64,000 nucleotides of DNA, from assembly GCA_009869945.1 (NCBI GenBank), contig WIXG01000041.1:248001-312000 (forward strand). The letters run 5' to 3'. The notes under the pieces are model-generated. The model had not been told where the DNA came from. It did not search any database and saw only the letters and a program-made list of their open reading frames with translations. Positions 51,737 to 63,111 of this stretch are shown here, one piece after another (within the stretch, counting starts at the first letter, position 1; each line of letters opens with the position of its first letter). Origin of the DNA: Mesaphorura yosii. Lineage: Eukaryota > Arthropoda > Collembola > Poduromorpha > Tullbergiidae. Made by a program: the position numbers and the translations under genes.

Positions 51737-54700
51737 TTAGATAATGTACGCGTGTTCTTGCTTATAGACAGCATGGAAGGCATTTCTAATGAGGGCGTAC
51801 GGGAAACAAGACTCCAGCAAGTCCATCGTTAGGAAAGGAGATTCCTGCACGATCTACACAAAGACAATTTGCAAAAGATGAGTTTCGGAGGTACGTAGAC
51901 TAGACTTCAAAGACACCCACTCACCATGTCCAGGAGCAGATACACAGACTCCCGATTTCTTGCCGCATCTCGATCAGTCTCATTCCCGAGTCGCAACAGG
52001 CTCGATGACGCCAACTAAAATGTTGTCATGATTCATGAAAGTCACAGGGTCACAGCCGCACTTTTGATTTGAGAATGTTTGATTAATCTTACCGCCAAAA
52101 ACTCCTTCAGTCTGTCTTCGATGTCATTTTGTCCCCAAATGGTGAACAAGGCCCCAAATATTGCATTGACCGCTGCCGCAAGACAGTGGATATTATTATT
52201 ATGCCCCTCAAGTGAAGCTCTGTACACAGATCCTTCGTTCCGAGCTAATCTTGGGATAGAAACTGCTACGAACACCATCAGGAGGCAAGCCAACATGTAC
52301 TCGTCATCCCCAGTTTCTACAAACACAAACATGCATGCATGCATTCAGGAGATGAGCGAATGAACCATGAATTTTTAAATACTCGCAAGCATTCTCAAGG
52401 TTTACCATTCTTTTGACTTCGCAATGCATAAACGAGAGTAGGGTCCACTTTTAGGCCAATTCCTGCAGCCGATGCCATTTCAGCAACATTCTAACAGGAT
52501 TGATTACTGTTACTTACAATTCATTGCACAGTAGTAGAGTGTAGTCACTTACCACTGATTCGCCATTCGGCGCGTGCTCATGGAAGTCTAAGATTGAACT
52601 CAACAAGAAAGGAATTCTGTCAACAAGTGTATCGTGGAGAGCTTCTTGAGTTAATTGTCTAAATCGTAAGATCATTCCTATGATTGTCATTCGCTGTAGA
52701 ACATTCTCCACATCTGTGAGCAAAATATGCATATAAAAAATTACATGTTGTTATTTTGAAAAAGTAGTACAATTTTTGTTTTGGTTAGGCTTACTTGTAA
52801 GCTTTCTAAAGAGTTCCTTCATGTGCTCGGGTTTGTCAAAATTAGTTCGGAGCGCCATGAGCACATCTTTATTTGTCGCAACCATTTTCTTCAGTTCCTG
52901 AACTTGCCCGGCCGCTTGCCACATAAGAGTTTCGTTCAGATGCTTCATCCCATATGGACCGATGAGTTCTGCAAGAGCTCTCAATTCCGTAATGTCCGAA
53001 TACTCTTCCGCACTGAAGGGAGTGGCGCCTTCCGCATTCAGGCTCACAAAAGCTCGTTGATTTGGCGAGAAGCAAATATTTCCCGTGCTCACTCTTCGGA
53101 GAAGGACCTCAGCGTACCACTGAGTGTACAGAACCGCAACCGTCTTCTCCCCGTGACTGTCCAGCTGTTGTGTTTGCTGGAGTAACACGTTGTTGAACAC
53201 CCTCGTCATATCCAAATGCACTAAACAAGAATAGCAGGTTAGTGCTGCCTATTTCACGACGGCTGGTGAGACACTGAGAGCCTACATACCATAATTTTCC
53301 ACGGTTTGAAGGACATTCATATATGCCCTCACGCTGGTCAACAGTTCAGACGGCTTTGCGATTTCGCTTGTTTCCGGGTTAAACATGACCATTCCGACCA
53401 GAGCTCTCGCAAATCTACTCTCAAGGTGCTGGTGCAGGTATTCTTTTGGCGCGAATGTGTATTCCCACACGGATATCGAAGGGCAGTAGTTGATTGCATA
53501 GCAGAGTTCAGTCAGAGCCATGTGGAGCTTGTCCATCCTAAAAAGGAAAAGAAAATGTAATTTCGTCTCTGAACAGAGAGCTTCAGACGCGCACGTGTAG
53601 AAAACGTACGTTGTCAAATCTTCTCTAGTTTTCCTGAAGCTTTCCACTCCTGGTCGGTTAATTTCTGGCAACGCCTTCTTGTTCTTGTCCTTCACCTTCT
53701 TACGATGCAGATGATGAGTCAGGATTACGGCACAGTGTTTGGGTAGTAACTGGAAATAATAAACAATAAACATCTTAAACCTGAGAACTTATTAAACTCC
53801 AACTTATTACGGTTTCCAAGTGTTGACTCTGACTTACCTTGTCGCTTAATGTGCATTGCTCGTCGCAAATGGTTGTTATTATATTTTTGGCCTCCTTTGC
53901 CATCTCGTCCAGGAAGATATTCACTACGGAAAGACTCCTTTCACGAATGTGATGTCTCTGAATTTCGGAAGAAATCTCAATTAGGAATATGAAACGCCAT
54001 GGGCTGTCTGCCTTGCCTTATCAACTTACCTCTTCCGGGCACATTTCGTGTGTGCAATGCTGGAAATGACTGCATATTAAGGGAAATGCCACAATGTAAC
54101 GGTTTTGAGCTGGAAACTCCAAGCACATATGAAACTGATCTTCAAATATTTTATTGTAGAAACTAAGGAACAGAAACACATTTGTAAACTGTAAGCCGTC
54201 ATATCCACACTATTAGTTACATGCGCAATTGAGTGTCTTACCAGAAAAGGGAAAGATCCGAGGTCTCCAGCAACAGTTCATCCTGGAAGTCAACTAGCTT
54301 CAAGTGGAAAATCGTTGTGTTCATCAGGTAAGATAGTCCTTGAATTCGACTGAGGGAATGGGACAAAAATGATTGGAGTCGATACCAGTCAAGGCGGATT
54401 CCACGAAAGTCGAATATTTCATTTTCCTCAACTGAAAAACGGTGGACATGTAAACATTTGTCGAACCTCGTCTTAATCGTAATACGGATAGAAAAATGGC
54501 TAACCTTGCTTCACCGACAATTGCGATATAATGTTGTAAATAGAACCAAGGATCATTGACTCTGTTTCTAATTTGGCAAAACTTCCCAGGAGTTGGCCGA
54601 GTGCAGGTCCGTCGTAGCAAGACAAATACTGAACGTAATATCGTTGTATCACTTGGCTGTACTTCCTCACCAAAGCTCTCAGCTCCTCCATGTGAAAGAG

Positions 54701-56331
54701 TAGCTCCGGGAGTTGGCGGTCAGTTAGGTCTTCGGTGGCTTTGCTTTTCCCTTTGTGCAGTGGGGGGTTGTCGTGGTGTCTCAAGAGCCAGACGACCTCA
54801 TCCCTTGCGTAGCACAACCCCATGAATACGTACAAAGCCTTGGGTCCCAGGAGCCCAGGTTGGTCTGTCATCACCAATGCCATCTCCTTTAAAGCAGTCC
54901 GGAAAAACTTTCGTCTCTCTCGATGCATTAGAGCCCTGTACGAAAATTACGTATATCATGCAATGTAGTCGAAACATTTTTGTTACATCTGGAAAAAATG
55001 AAGACGGGAAGACAACTTACGCATTTTGCACTGCGAAATTTTGGGCATCCTTCACTTCAGAAATTCGTTTGTTGTATCCTTTGATCGTGTCAAAGAATCC
55101 AATAACATAGGAGTGAATGTACAGAACTTCGTCTCGGAAAAGTGTTACAACCCACGAGGATTTTAGTGCTGCCAGCCACATTTCATCTGCTGGTAGCTGA
55201 GAATTGTTCAGCGCGTGATGGTTCAACATGAATCCGACTGTGAAATCAGACAGGAAAATGTATTTTGCTTAGGCTCCAAGGCTTGAAAACCGAAATATTC
55301 AGGATTCACTTACAAATAATCCATCTCTCCATCGTATCCAGCGACAAGTACTCGCATGGGGTTGTGTCTGTTCGTGCAGGTATCAGTAAGTAACTCGGCT
55401 GGGCCGTTAAGCTCAACATTTGTTTTTTTCTGAGGGTGTCTGCTTCCAAATTCCTTCGTGGATAAATATTTTGCAAGGAGACTAGAGCTTTGATCAGGAG
55501 TCCTGAGTGGGGGCCGAATTCTTCGGACAATTTCTTCAATGGCGGGTCGTATTCAAGGATCATCTGCCCAAGGCGAGGAAAACTGGCATCCCTGATCGAT
55601 TAAGTGAGATGAGCTTGTAAAATCATCTTGCACAATCATCAGAAATCAAAAAGTCTAACTTCAACTTACGATTGATTGGGATTCGCCATTTCCTGTGCTA
55701 CGTGAAAAAGACCCAAAACCGCCTTTCGATCTTCCACGCGAGAGAGCAGAATCATTAGAGTGGTATAGGTGACCACCAAGTCCAAGTAGCCCCTCGTCAG
55801 GTCAAAGTTCAGTGTCTAAATAGGCATAGAGGAAAAAAATTGTGAGTCAGTGATTCGAAATGCAATTAAATTGATGCAAGACTTTTAGACTTTAGTTCTT
55901 ACAATATCTAATTCTACTTGACAAGCGTCCATAATTGTGAGTAGTTCAGACACATGGTCCTTGTAGTCCAGCAGGTCAACGAAGGTATAGTAGTACAGAT
56001 TCAGGGTTTTCGATATTTCCGCACGGTAGCCGCCAATATTCTGGACCTGCTTAATGTCAATGTTGGGAAATCTCTTGACAATGTGCTTCAATGAAGACTC
56101 CAATGACTTTTCTGACAGGAAGCCGGGTTTGGATTTGGTGTCCCCACAAGCCTAAAGAGTCGAAACAATTGGATATTAATATTAATTGGTAAATTACCAC
56201 AGGTAAACTTGGAAAACCAGGCAGGTACACTTCTTTACCTTCTTGATGTTGTACAGTCTTGTGAGAAGCCCGACTCCTCGATCTGTCAAAATCGTCAGCT
56301 TCTCGGCGAGTTTCTGCTGTGAGACCTCCAT
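51737..56331 (-). CDS. Hem: Hem / NCKAP1, WAVE regulatory complex subunit
   Basis: This is the Nap1/Hem/Kette scaffold of the WAVE complex. It pairs with Sra1/CYFIP and couples Rac to Arp2/3-driven actin assembly at the cell cortex. Seventeen minus-strand exons join in frame to 1,115 aa (human NCKAP1 is about 1,128): 56,331-56,239; 56,151-55,903; 55,815-55,670; 55,591-55,314; 55,237-55,021; 54,935-54,505; 54,431-54,242; 54,162-54,030; 53,957-53,838; 53,749-53,610; 53,537-53,290; 53,220-52,795; 52,713-52,553; 52,490-52,406; 52,316-52,093; 52,014-51,925; 51,853-51,737. Signature blocks include [81 protein letters not shown] and [12 protein letters not shown]. The start is the first ATG (AAGATGG context), with [15 protein letters not shown] aligning to the family N-terminus. 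All introns are 62-89 bp. Only the last residues (EHAYII) differ from the vertebrate tail. Confidence 0.98.
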
Positions 56332-56952
56332 CTTAATGCTTAAGATTGAGGGAAGGTAGGTACACAAGGTCGTTGTAGTTGTAAACAATAAAATTTCTAA
56401 ACTTCAAATGATTGACATTCAGTCTTTCAGATTTGTGTTTACTTCGGTATCACAATCACTACAACACTCTTCCGCACATTTTTCGACGTTGGCACTTGAT
56501 ACTCGGCTGAGCTGAGCGTTTACGAGTTGGTATTGTTAATTGGTTGCTCGTTTGTTGATGAGGATGTCCTTTCTTCTTCTGCCTTATTAATTTTCAGCAG
56601 CAGCAGTGGTCAGACTGGACGCTGGAAGAAACACCCCTCGTTGACAAGTCGCGCTGTAGTTCTTGTTACTTCAGTACACAATCGAACTATTAGTCATCTT
56701 CCCGTCCTATGCCGAGTCTGGACTAGTTTCTATTTTTGATCTTGACACTTACAGAAGTTTGATGTCTAAAACCGCCGCTTGACCGCCGATTATCTACGGA
56801 GAGCAAGCGTATAATGAACTTGTACGAAATTATATTGACACTTGCCGCATCTTAATGCAAAAAAATATGCCGAAAGCCTGCACGGCTACCAGAGTGCCAA
56901 AATCGGAATTCGAAGCCATAGTACATACCCACTACATAGCCAAAGCCCTCTG
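56332..56952. other. Hem 5' flank
   Basis: Upstream of the Hem start codon. No coding segment with splice sites is visible. It presumably contains the Hem promoter and 5' UTR; no TATA box or clear initiator could be assigned. Confidence 0.5.
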
Positions 56953-57287
56953 TTACAGTGTACACGACGGGGAAGCAAGTATTTTGGTTTGTTGCTCTTC
57001 CAATACAATGCAATGGTTGCGAATTGCTCGTACCACGAACGATGAGTCAAGCCCTAGCAAACATACAAGGGAAGAAGATTCAGTGATGAGTGAGCAATAC
57101 CAAACACACATTATGAGACGCCCTGCTCCGGAGCGTTGCCAAATTTTTTACTTACCAAGCTGAAGCTCTTGTGTTATGCATTCTATGCTATATTCATACG
57201 TCAAAACCAAGGCAGAGGTTCGAAGCCTCACTTCGACTTCACCCAGTCTTAACGCAAAGGCGCAGGCGGTGCACTCGGTGGTAAATC
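56953..57287 (-). CDS. Unidentified two-exon coding segment (3' end of a possible gene)
   Basis: On the minus strand 57,287-57,156 (44 codons, starting with two bases of a split codon) is bounded by a TTTGTTCAG acceptor and a consensus GTAAGT donor. It begins FTTECTACAFALRLGEVEVR. A 102 bp intron leads to 57,053-56,953 (acceptor TTTGCTAG), which continues in phase as LDSSFVVRAIRNHCIVLEEQ and ends in a TAA stop. The amino-acid mix looks protein-like, but I recognise no family, and no upstream exon could be joined with confidence. The plus strand is also open here (ATG at 56,855, 102 codons), so strand and reality are uncertain. Confidence 0.3.
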
Positions 57288-58185
57288 CTGAACAAAGAAA
57301 TGAGAGAAATGAATAATTTCGGGACGAATGGATATGATAAGCCAATGCCACAAAGATACAGTTTATTGTTACCAAACAATTACTTCCTGAAATTATCTTT
57401 CAATACTCAATTCAGTCGATTCAGGATTAGGTGTAATAGTCAGTTGTACACAATAAATCACAAAATCACCAACTAGTTGCTGCTGATAGCAATTCGGGTA
57501 TTCGGGATAGCAAACAATCACAATTTGGCAACTGTGGGTGGTCATAAACTTTTTGAATCGGGAATACATTGAATGAATCCCGTACGCAGGCACAGCATTT
57601 CATTTTCAGTCCACGGATAAACGCAGTAAAACCAACAACCCAAAACCTTGTTTCGAATGAGGGAGATTTTATGATTTGAAAACTCTGACAATTTATAGCC
57701 AATGTGCAATGCAAGCAGGCAAAGTGCATGGTTGCTATTACAAATTTAGCATTGCTTGCTTGCTGGTTATTTCAGTCTACTTTATCACGCAGCACACAAT
57801 TGTATTTGTTCATCGGTTATTGATATTGATTCAAGTGTAGATCAACTCATACGTACGTGCGTTGACAAAGACTCGATTCATTAGACATGAGTTTACACTG
57901 ACGCTGACGGTGTAGAATGAATGGATCTCGCTGAACGCGCAATTGGAAAAGAATTACTAACCAACCGGTAGATCTGGATCTGGATCAGCAGTACAATTAA
58001 GTAAGACTTTATTTGAATTCCATGAATACCTATTGCGTATTAACATTGGCACCCTCCATTATGCTCAACAAATTCTAAAAATGAATTTGGATTTCAATTG
58101 TAGGGAGTCGAGCGATCACCGAAAACTTCGCTGTCGGAGAGGATCCAGGTCGTCGGTAGAAAAAGTTCAATCCAGTCCTTCTGGT
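57288..58185. other. SLC35C1 5' region with probable 5' UTR intron
   Basis: A GTAAGA donor at 58,001 and a pyrimidine-rich AG acceptor at 58,102-58,103 would define a 103 bp intron in the 5' UTR of SLC35C1, similar in size to its other introns. Minus-strand frames at 57,393-57,729 begin at non-ATG codons or lack splice sites, and are not annotated. Confidence 0.45.
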
Positions 58186-59663
58186 ATGGAAAAAGAAGAA
58201 ATGGCTCCTCCAAAAAGTTTGACAGCTCAGTACCTGCATATTGCCCTGATTGTTACATTCTATTGGTAAGATTTAGTACGAATTCGCATTCGATTAGAAT
58301 ATTCGCAGATAAATTATGTACCGTGTCTGCTTGATTGATAGGGTTGTTTCCATTTCTACCGTTTTCGTCAACAAACACCTTCTGAGTGCGCAACAAGACT
58401 TTGATGGACCGCTGTTCGTCACGTGGTTCCAGTGCCTATTTACGGTGTTCGTTTGTGTGGTCGTCGATGCCCTCGGACGGAATACATCCAGATTTCGTTT
58501 GAACGAGCTCCCGAGACTTTCTTTCAGTTTCAGTGCTATGATAAAAGTAAATCAGCTTGAAGATATGGCATTTGAGTGCCGTGACTCAAGTAATTGTTTG
58601 CTAAATTGTTTAATTTTCTTTACCAGGTCCTGCCTTTATCCGTGATCTTCGTGGGAATGATTGCATTTAATAATTTATGTCTGAAACATGTCGGAGTCGC
58701 GTTTTACTATTTAGCCCGGTCTTTGACCACAGTCACGAACGTGATCTTCACGTTCACTATTCTTCGTAAGTTCAATAGTTTTTAACTTTCTAAAAGTTTT
58801 ATTTGCACAACTACAGAAGACGATTCACTGTATTTTACTCCAACCAAAATTTCTTCTGTACGTCATTTAAGTCGACGGTGAATGAATATTTAAATGTTAT
58901 TTTTTTCAGATCAAGTAGTTTCATGTCGGGCGATTGCTTGTTGCGCTGTTATCACGTTTGGGTTCCTTTTTGGTGTCGACCAGGAAGGTTTAACAGGTAC
59001 TAAATTTTAAATTATTTATAAATGAAAACAGTTTGGCTTGTTAATTCCTGCTTAATTAATGGACCATTTGCACAACCATTTTAGGGTCCCTTACGCCGAT
59101 CGGAGTCATTTTTGGTGTCCTGTCTTCTTGTTGCGTGTCCTTAAACTCAATCTACACCAAAAGTAAACTCGAAGTGGTGGAAAACAGTATTTGGAGGCTG
59201 TGTTACTACAATAACATAAACGCTACATTTCTCTTTATTCCATTAATGTTCCTAAACTCCGAACTGCCAAACAATATTTTCGTGGTGCAAATGACTGAGC
59301 CGTGGTTCTGGTTTTACATGTGCATCGGGGGTTTCTGCGGTGTGGCAATCGGCTTGGCTACTACGCTTCAAATTCAGGTATGGTGAAGAAAATAAAATTC
59401 GTGAATATTTGGAGTATGATGTAAAGATGAATTATGTTTTGTTGCTGCAGGCTACTTCGGCTTTGACTCACAACATTTCTGGAACTGCCAAGGCTTGTTG
59501 TCAGACGTTGCTTGCAGTCTGGATCTACCACGACTCGAAGACGTGGCAGTGGTGGATCGCTAATATGACTGTCCTCGGAGGGTCAGCTCTTTACGCTCGC
59601 GTTCAACAATTGGAGATGGAGTGGAACCACAAGAAAGCCAACTTGAAAGCATTACCCAAGTAA
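58186..59663 (+). CDS. SLC35C1: GDP-fucose transporter (SLC35C1 / Gfr)
   Basis: This Golgi-membrane nucleotide-sugar antiporter of the SLC35/NST family carries GDP-fucose into the lumen for fucosyltransferases and so supports N-glycan core fucosylation (in flies also Notch glycosylation). Six exons join in frame: 58,186-58,265; 58,342-58,546; 58,627-58,765; 58,910-58,996; 59,085-59,377; 59,451-59,663 (TAA), 338 aa. Conserved blocks are [69 protein letters not shown] and the C-terminal [19 protein letters not shown]. Hydrophobic segments fit the roughly ten-helix fold of the family. The start at 58,186 has a good context (GGTATGG). An in-frame ATG at 58,081 would add 35 residues if the proposed 5' UTR intron is not removed. 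Human SLC35C1 is 364 aa. Confidence 0.95.
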
Positions 59664-59928
59664 TGCTAATTCCAGGCATGCTATGTAATGAAAGTATTTC
59701 GATGTTATCTAAGAATTTAATCAATTCAGTCAAAAAAGAGTATTTTTTGATGGTTGTCTGTTTTTTGTATTTTATCATGCAGATATGTGTGTATATGTAT
59801 TTATTGATACGATTCAGAGTTCCAGTTTTAAGATGAGAGCAGTTTAATACCGCACTGTACCAAATTAGTAAGTTTTATGTTTTGTGATACATGCAAATCC
59901 AGCTTTTAATACCACGAATTTCGAGATT

Positions 59929-59934
59929 AATAAA
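59929..59934 (+). other. Poly(A) signal of SLC35C1
   Basis: AATAAA 266 bases after the SLC35C1 stop, the first canonical signal seen in its 3' flank. Confidence 0.7.
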
Positions 59935-59968
59935 TGTGACTGAGTCCAGACGTGAAAATAAGAACATG

Positions 59969-59974
59969 TTTATT
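59969..59974 (-). other. Poly(A) signal of the gene at 63,112-64,000
   Basis: TTTATT on the plus strand, AATAAA on the minus strand, facing the SLC35C1 signal. An alternative minus-strand AATAAA lies at 60,594-60,599. Confidence 0.55.
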
Positions 59975-62900
59975 ACTCATTTATAATTTAGCATGGACAT
60001 TCACAGTTACCAGTTGCTTGATAGGGTACGATAAATACAATCAACAGGTTCGCAAGGTGTTCTCATAGCTTAGCCATTTATCCTTAGTCTTGACGCCAAT
60101 CCAAAGAAATAATTTTGACGTTGAATACAATTAAAAATAAAAGGTAAAACCCTCCCCACAGAATAATTTAAAGAATTTTCTTAGCCCTAAATTCTAGCTC
60201 TCTAGCTTAGCATACAAAATTACTTCAAGTGTGGTCTCCAGGTTGGATAAATTTTGTCACCCAAGTTTGCGAAGGTTAAAAATAGTCAAGCGCTTCAAGA
60301 TTTCCAATTCTGGTTCCGGTCCGGCGCCCGGGAAGAGTAAGTAGCCTGCTGGCGGCTGCAGTGAAGGAGGAAGGTTACAAATTTTCAGTCGTGTTTGCGA
60401 CGGACAGTCCATTCAGTGTGTAACAGGACAGGGAAAGAGGGCTCGGTAAATTTTGATAAGGAAATAAGAAACTAGTCTTGAAAGCGGATTTCGAGAAACA
60501 AGTCAGTGTTATAAATGCACGGCAAAAGTGTTTTGAGCTTGCAGACAAAAATCAAGATTTCGGATGGAAAGTTAAGACAAAGAATTCTCTACGTTTATTA
60601 TTGCATGAGAAGTCGGTTAAACGGACGAGTCAAGGTCAAATGTCAAGTTGATTCTTCAGTTAAAGGCTGAGGTTGGCAAAAATCTGAGTTTCAAAGCGAA
60701 GAAGAGAAGAGACGGTCTACCGGTAATGCTCGAACTAGACTTTAATTTAGGTGGAGATGCTTTGTCGCAGGAGTCGTCAACGAAAGTCAGATTCGGTTGC
60801 GTCCTTCCAGCCACCGTGAAAATGTTTAGGGAACGGATCCACACAAGTCTACGCAATCAATCATGGACATTATTGCGATTTCGTAAATGGAAAAATTAGC
60901 ATGCTGAATTGTTCTAAAAAATTAAAGTAAAAAATACTCGAAATAAATTAAGGACAATAAATTAACTTCATGCACGCGCGAGCGTCGTTCAAAATATTCT
61001 CAAAACGTTCCTTAAAACCTCGCCAAGCCCACGCTGGCTGTCTTTTCACGTTAAAGCTTAGCTTTAAATTCGACACTCGTTAAATTACAATTAGACTTGA
61101 CGTTATCACCCGACTCTTAATTTCACAAGTTACGTTTACAACCCTGATGATGATTAGCCTATCCTACTCAATCGCTTCATATTCGCATGCTGCCAGACGA
61201 GAGTACAAGCACCAACATTACAGATTATTTCGTTATTCTCCTGGTTCACCGTTCCCTGACTTTACATGAGAATTGCACAATTTCGCGCAATGAATAACGT
61301 AACCTTCACTATTCAAGTAATCGTTCAAAAATGGAATCACAACAACGCTTCCTTGCTTCCTCAATCCAAAAACTTAAAAGTAGCCGTTCAACTCCTAATG
61401 AACACGCTAAGCTTACAAAGTTACAAAGATACGACATGATAATAAATACGTCACGAATCTACGCTACGAGTCAAAAAATACTTTATAGCTTAGAAAATAA
61501 TTTCTGAGACGGAATTATTGTAAGGGTCTCAAAGGTAAGTGGCGCGGTCGCGTACGCGTTCGCAACCTAGCAGATAAGCCTTAAGAATACTAGCATAGCT
61601 ACAGATACAAGAACTACAGTAGTACTGACAATAACCAATGACAATACAGAGCTAAGCTACGTCTAAAGCTAGGACTCGTCAACACTAATTAAGAATCTAA
61701 CACGTAAGGAATTAAATGGATTAAATACCGTTCACCGAGTTAATAATCAACCTTAGCTTACGCGAGTTTTAGTAAGTAATACACGCTAATTCATAATTCT
61801 GTCGATTGTGCAGATCTATCGTTTGAAGAAGATGGAAATCAAGTCATTGCAGAGCTACGCGAAAATGTGACACTAATTTCTCTAGAACGCTTAATCCCAA
61901 AATAAATTTGCGTTTAAGAACAGTGTTATCACTTTTGTTTCCAGGGGCGTCTAATGGAAATCTAATTATCTAATTAAATTATAGTTTTAAATCCAATTCT
62001 AATCTAATTCTAAATGCTATATAAATCTCAAATCCAACCCTTTGACCATAAATTGGTACTTGGTACCTTACTTGCAAGGAAATTAAGTAGCATTAGCCGC
62101 ATGAGTGAGTCATAAACGATAAAAGTGTTATGACATGCGAGCATTTACAATGTACGACGTATTAAGTAATTTACAATCAATTTGAGTGGCAAATAGCAAT
62201 TATTTTTGAATGAGTATGTAAGTTTTCAGTTATTACGAAACTTGAGTACTGATTTGATCAAATTACAGGAGCGGAAAAGGTTTTTAAAGTACAGAACAGT
62301 GAGTATAAGTATTACACTTGTAGCTATACAATAATAAATACTTTGTGTAATCTTTGGAATATTCTTCTCAGTACTTACGACGATTACGAGTTCTTCTTGC
62401 TAAAAGTACTATCTAGTGTCTAATGTCTAATATTAATTCTAGTTTAAGTTCTACGGTGCGCCGTGTGATCGCTCAATTCCGTAAACTTCTTTCTTGTTCA
62501 ATGCTCAATCTCAACTTCTATAAACATTCCAATTTCGTACTACAAGTTCCACATTAAAAAAAAGTCCTCCGAAGTCAGTGTAAAGTCGTAGAATTTGTCA
62601 GGCTATTAAATTACACTCATAAAAATCAATTTTGCTGTAACTGCTCGATGCAGTCATGTCGTTGTGATGCAAGTTCCTTGTCTTGTCTTTGTCTTATTGA
62701 ATTAATGAGTCAACTGCAAATGAAGTCAATTGAGTTATTTTGTCAGTCGTCAGAGCGGAATCAAATTCTATCATTTCTCGATTTTGTGAACTTGTTTCTA
62801 CGAGGATTTCCATTTCCTGATTTTTTTTCTGTATGCCTGCATCATTCTCACTGAATTATTTTGAGTCCACGGAGAAAGTAAAAATATTCAGTCGCCTCTT

Positions 62901-63111
62901 GTCGCTTGTCGTCGCGTCACACGTCGTGTTAATGTGGGACGTAAAAGTCAATTTTATGCGGGTGCTTCATTTGTATTTGGTAAAATATTTAAATGAGGAA
63001 ATCCGTCAGTCAGTCACTAGTTTGCATATGTCACGGAAAGTCATTCCGGTCTCAGGACAATTTGTTGCCGTCTCCGCTCCGTCGTGTTTCAGGCCTTCGT
63101 TTTCCTTGTGG
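59975..63111 (-). other. Probable 3.1 kb 3' UTR of the gene at 63,112-64,000
   Basis: AT-rich and devoid of long coding frames, between the stop codon at 63,112-63,114 and facing poly(A) signals near 59.97 kb. The heptamer AGCTTAG recurs on either strand at 60,067, 60,204, 61,055, 61,407, 61,487 and 61,652. A perfect inverted repeat TTAAAGC-TTA-GCTTTAA lies at 61,051-61,067. That the whole stretch is one UTR is inference from the absence of anything else. Confidence 0.5.

Noticed and set aside
52331..52344. ATGC tandem repeat
   Set aside because: Only about 14 bases inside a Hem intron; too short to be notable.
60648..60899. Plus-strand 83-codon frame with Lys/Leu-rich start
   Set aside because: It lies in the probable 3' UTR of the minus-strand gene, has no splice sites and no family match.
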